Part shown: positions 6,629 to 8,003 of the stretch, piece by piece | How the letters are laid out: each line of letters opens with the position of its first letter | Position numbering within the stretch: position 1 is the first letter of the stretch | Assembly: GCA_947626405.1 (NCBI GenBank) | Contig: CANQSE010000082.1 | Span: 1 to 8,003 of the forward strand | Length of the DNA: 8,003 nt | Source of the DNA: an uncultured Acetatifactor sp. | Lineage (GTDB): Bacteria > Bacillota > Clostridia > Lachnospirales > Lachnospiraceae | Direction of reading: 5' to 3' | Notes under the pieces: model-generated | The model's input: only the letters and a program-made list of their open reading frames with translations | What the model was told of the DNA's origin: nothing | The model's database searches: none | Program-made: the position numbers and the translations under genes

Positions 6629-7306
6629 ATGAGTAAATTATATCTGACGACAACAATTGTGGACAGAAAAAACGGTTCAAGGTATGAGAAGCTGTACAGG
6701 GAGTGCGGTCTTGCAGTTACCTTCATGTCTCTTGGAGCAGGTACGGCCCGAGGGGATGTGCTGGATTATCTTGGACTGGAAAGCACGGAAAAGACAGTGC
6801 TTTTTTCCGTTCAGGAGCAGGAGGGCTGGCTGGCTTTAAAAAAAGCGCTCAGACGGAAAATGCAGATTGACGCCCCGGGCGGCGGGATTGCTTTTACGAT
6901 CCCGTTAAGCAGCATCGGAGGGAAAAGGACGCTGCAGTTTCTTCTGGCAGGCGGAGAATATCAGAAAGAGGAGGAATCCGTTTTGAAGGAAACCACACAT
7001 GATCTGATCGTAGTAATAGCAAACAGAGGTTACATCGAGCTTGTTATGGACGCAGCCAGAGAGGCGGGAGCCTACGGAGGGACGGTGCTGCAGGCAAAAG
7101 GCACCGGAATGGAGCACGCTGAAAAATTCATGGGTGTTTCCCTTGCGGCGGAAAAAGAGATGATTTTTATAGTCACGCGGACGGAGCACAAAAACGCGAT
7201 CATGAAAGCCGTGATGGAAAAAACAGGCATTACAAGCGAAGCACAGGCTATTGTGTTTTCGCTTCCTGTGACAGATACCGCAGGGTTAAAACTGATTGAG
7301 GACTGA
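6629..7306 (+). CDS. Tandem PII-like (P-II family nitrogen regulator type) signalling protein
   Basis: The 225-residue protein carries two consecutive PII-like ferredoxin-fold domains. Domain 1 covers about residues 1-95 and ends in FTIPLSSIGG. Domain 2 covers about 124-218 and ends in FSLPVTDTAGL; both endings match the closing strand of GlnB-type proteins. A Lys/Glu-rich linker (about 110-123) joins them. Domain 1 has the turn LGAGTARGDVLDYLGL (35-50). Domain 2 has GAYGGTVLQAKGTG (147-160), the nucleotide-binding GG-T/GTG region, followed by HAEKFMGVSLAAEKE, a short T-loop lacking the uridylylated Tyr of classic GlnB. I therefore expect nucleotide or small-molecule sensing without GlnD-type uridylylation. 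Start: the ATG at 6629 has AGGA at 6618-6621; in-frame TTG 6590 and GTG 6596 further upstream have no ribosome binding site. It lies 49 bases after the DUF1538 gene, presumably its partner. Confidence 0.87.
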   Translation: MSKLYLTTTIVDRKNGSRYEKLYRECGLAVTFMSLGAGTARGDVLDYLGLESTEKTVLFSVQEQEGWLALKKALRRKMQIDAPGGGIAFTIPLSSIGGKRTLQFLLAGGEYQKEEESVLKETTHDLIVVIANRGYIELVMDAAREAGAYGGTVLQAKGTGMEHAEKFMGVSLAAEKEMIFIVTRTEHKNAIMKAVMEKTGITSEAQAIVFSLPVTDTAGLKLIED

Positions 7307-7345
7307 ATTAACTGCGGTAAAAATGACTGTTCAGCGGTGTTTTTT

Positions 7346-8003
7346 CTATGCGGTGATAACGGTTCCGGCTTTTCCTCTTACGGCTTCCTTTACCTTTGCC
7401 ATGGAGGTTATGAGGGTTTTCCCCTCCGGAACCTTTTCAAGATAGCTGACGGCGGCCTCGATCTTTGGAAGCATTGTGCCGGCTCCAAACTGGTTTAAGG
7501 ATATGAGCTCCTTTGCCTGCGCGACGGAAAGCTCCGCAAGCGGGGTCTGCGACGGTGTGCCGAAATCCCTGTACACGCAGTCAACTCCGGTGAGTATGAT
7601 AAGCTCGTCGCAGTTCAGTTCGGCGGCAAGTTTTCCGGCGATAGCGTCTTTTTCGATCACGGCGGAAGCGCCCTTTAATACATGCTGCTGCTCTATGACG
7701 GGAATACCGCCTCCTCCGCAGGCGATCACGACCTGATCCGCGTCCGCCAGCGTGCGTATTGCTTCAATTTCTACTATATCTATGGGCTTAGGCGCCGCAA
7801 CGACTCTGCGGAACCCTTTCCCGGGCTCCTCCTTCACATAATTTCCCTTTTTAATTTCCGTCTCGGCGTCTTCCTTTGACATATAACGCCCGATGACCTT
7901 TGTCGGCTCGTAGAAAGCGTCGTCGTAGGGATCCACCGTTACCTGCGTCAGTATGGTGCTGACAGGCTTTGATATGCCGCGGCTGAGAAGCTCGGAGCGC
8001 AGC
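7346..8003 (-). CDS. arcC: Carbamate kinase, C-terminal two thirds (5' end beyond the window)
   Basis: Carbamate kinase interconverts carbamoyl phosphate plus ADP with carbamate (ammonia plus CO2) plus ATP; in fermenting bacteria it is the ATP-yielding last step of arginine deiminase, agmatine or purine/allantoin breakdown. On the minus strand, 218 residues are visible, reading from LRSELLSRGISKPVSTI at the right edge to VITA and a TAG stop at 7346-7348. Family members have about 310 residues, so roughly 95 N-terminal residues lie outside. Recognised elements are TQVTVDPYDDAFYEPTKVIG, VIACGGGGIPV, the EKDAIAGKLAAEL segment with its conserved Lys, TGVDCVY, and FGAGTMLPKIEA, whose Lys is also conserved and near the ATP site. 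The in-frame GTG at 7934-7936 is internal (Val before DPYDD), not a start, because family-conserved sequence continues upstream of it. The gene is convergent with the PII-like gene, with 39 bases between the stops. Confidence 0.95.
   Translation of the reverse strand, partial: LRSELLSRGISKPVSTILTQVTVDPYDDAFYEPTKVIGRYMSKEDAETEIKKGNYVKEEPGKGFRRVVAAPKPIDIVEIEAIRTLADADQVVIACGGGGIPVIEQQHVLKGASAVIEKDAIAGKLAAELNCDELIILTGVDCVYRDFGTPSQTPLAELSVAQAKELISLNQFGAGTMLPKIEAAVSYLEKVPEGKTLITSMAKVKEAVRGKAGTVITA

Noticed and set aside
7303..7345. Possible terminator between the convergent PII-like and carbamate kinase genes: CTGAA (7303-7307) and TTCAG (7330-7334) with a T6 run at 7340-7345.
   Set aside because: The stem is only five pairs, A/T-containing, with a 22-base loop, and the T-run is five bases away from it. 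On the minus strand no T-run follows. It is too weak to annotate as an intrinsic terminator.

Overview
The window reads like a chromosomal segment of an anaerobic Bacillota, most likely class Clostridia and perhaps Lachnospiraceae. The grounds are strong AGGAGG-type ribosome binding sites, moderate GC, a ferredoxin-linked 2-oxoacid oxidoreductase, a carbamate kinase, and a membrane protein/PII pair of a type I associate with clostridia. The organism assignment is inference from gene content and style. No RNA gene, CRISPR array, insertion sequence, attachment site or origin was seen, and no gene-free stretch exceeds about 100 bases.

Layout. (1) 1-1015, plus strand: the 3' part of an unrecognised, acidic, Tyr-rich protein that is probably displayed outside the cytoplasm; its 5' end lies off the window. 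(2) 1061-4165, plus strand: a compact four-gene cluster in the order gamma, delta, alpha, beta, encoding a heterotetrameric pyruvate (2-oxoacid):ferredoxin oxidoreductase. It starts 45 bases after gene 1. (3) 4191-4928: truA, the tRNA pseudouridine synthase, 25 bases behind the beta subunit and apparently co-transcribed. (4) 4929-5013: a short spacer containing four perfectly phased 14-base tandem repeats (two 28-base units). (5) 5014-6579: a TTG-initiated, internally duplicated polytopic membrane protein of the DUF1538 family. (6) 6629-7306: a 225-residue protein with two tandem PII-like signalling domains. (7) 7346-8003, minus strand: the C-terminal two thirds of a carbamate kinase, convergent with the PII-like gene.

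How the genes fit together. The oxidoreductase would convert pyruvate (or a related 2-oxoacid) and CoA to acyl-CoA, CO2 and reduced ferredoxin, the central low-potential electron source of such anaerobes. The DUF1538 protein and the adjacent tandem-PII protein look like a transporter/regulator pair, comparable in logic to AmtB-GlnK or SbtA-SbtB: a soluble nucleotide-sensing protein gating a membrane protein. The substrate of DUF1538 is not known to me. Carbamate kinase handles ammonia, CO2/carbamate, carbamoyl phosphate and ATP, so its location next to a PII-type sensor is suggestive of nitrogen or inorganic carbon metabolism, but convergent orientation means separate transcription. The DUF1538/tandem-PII module and the phased repeat in front of it are the parts of the window most worth a second look.
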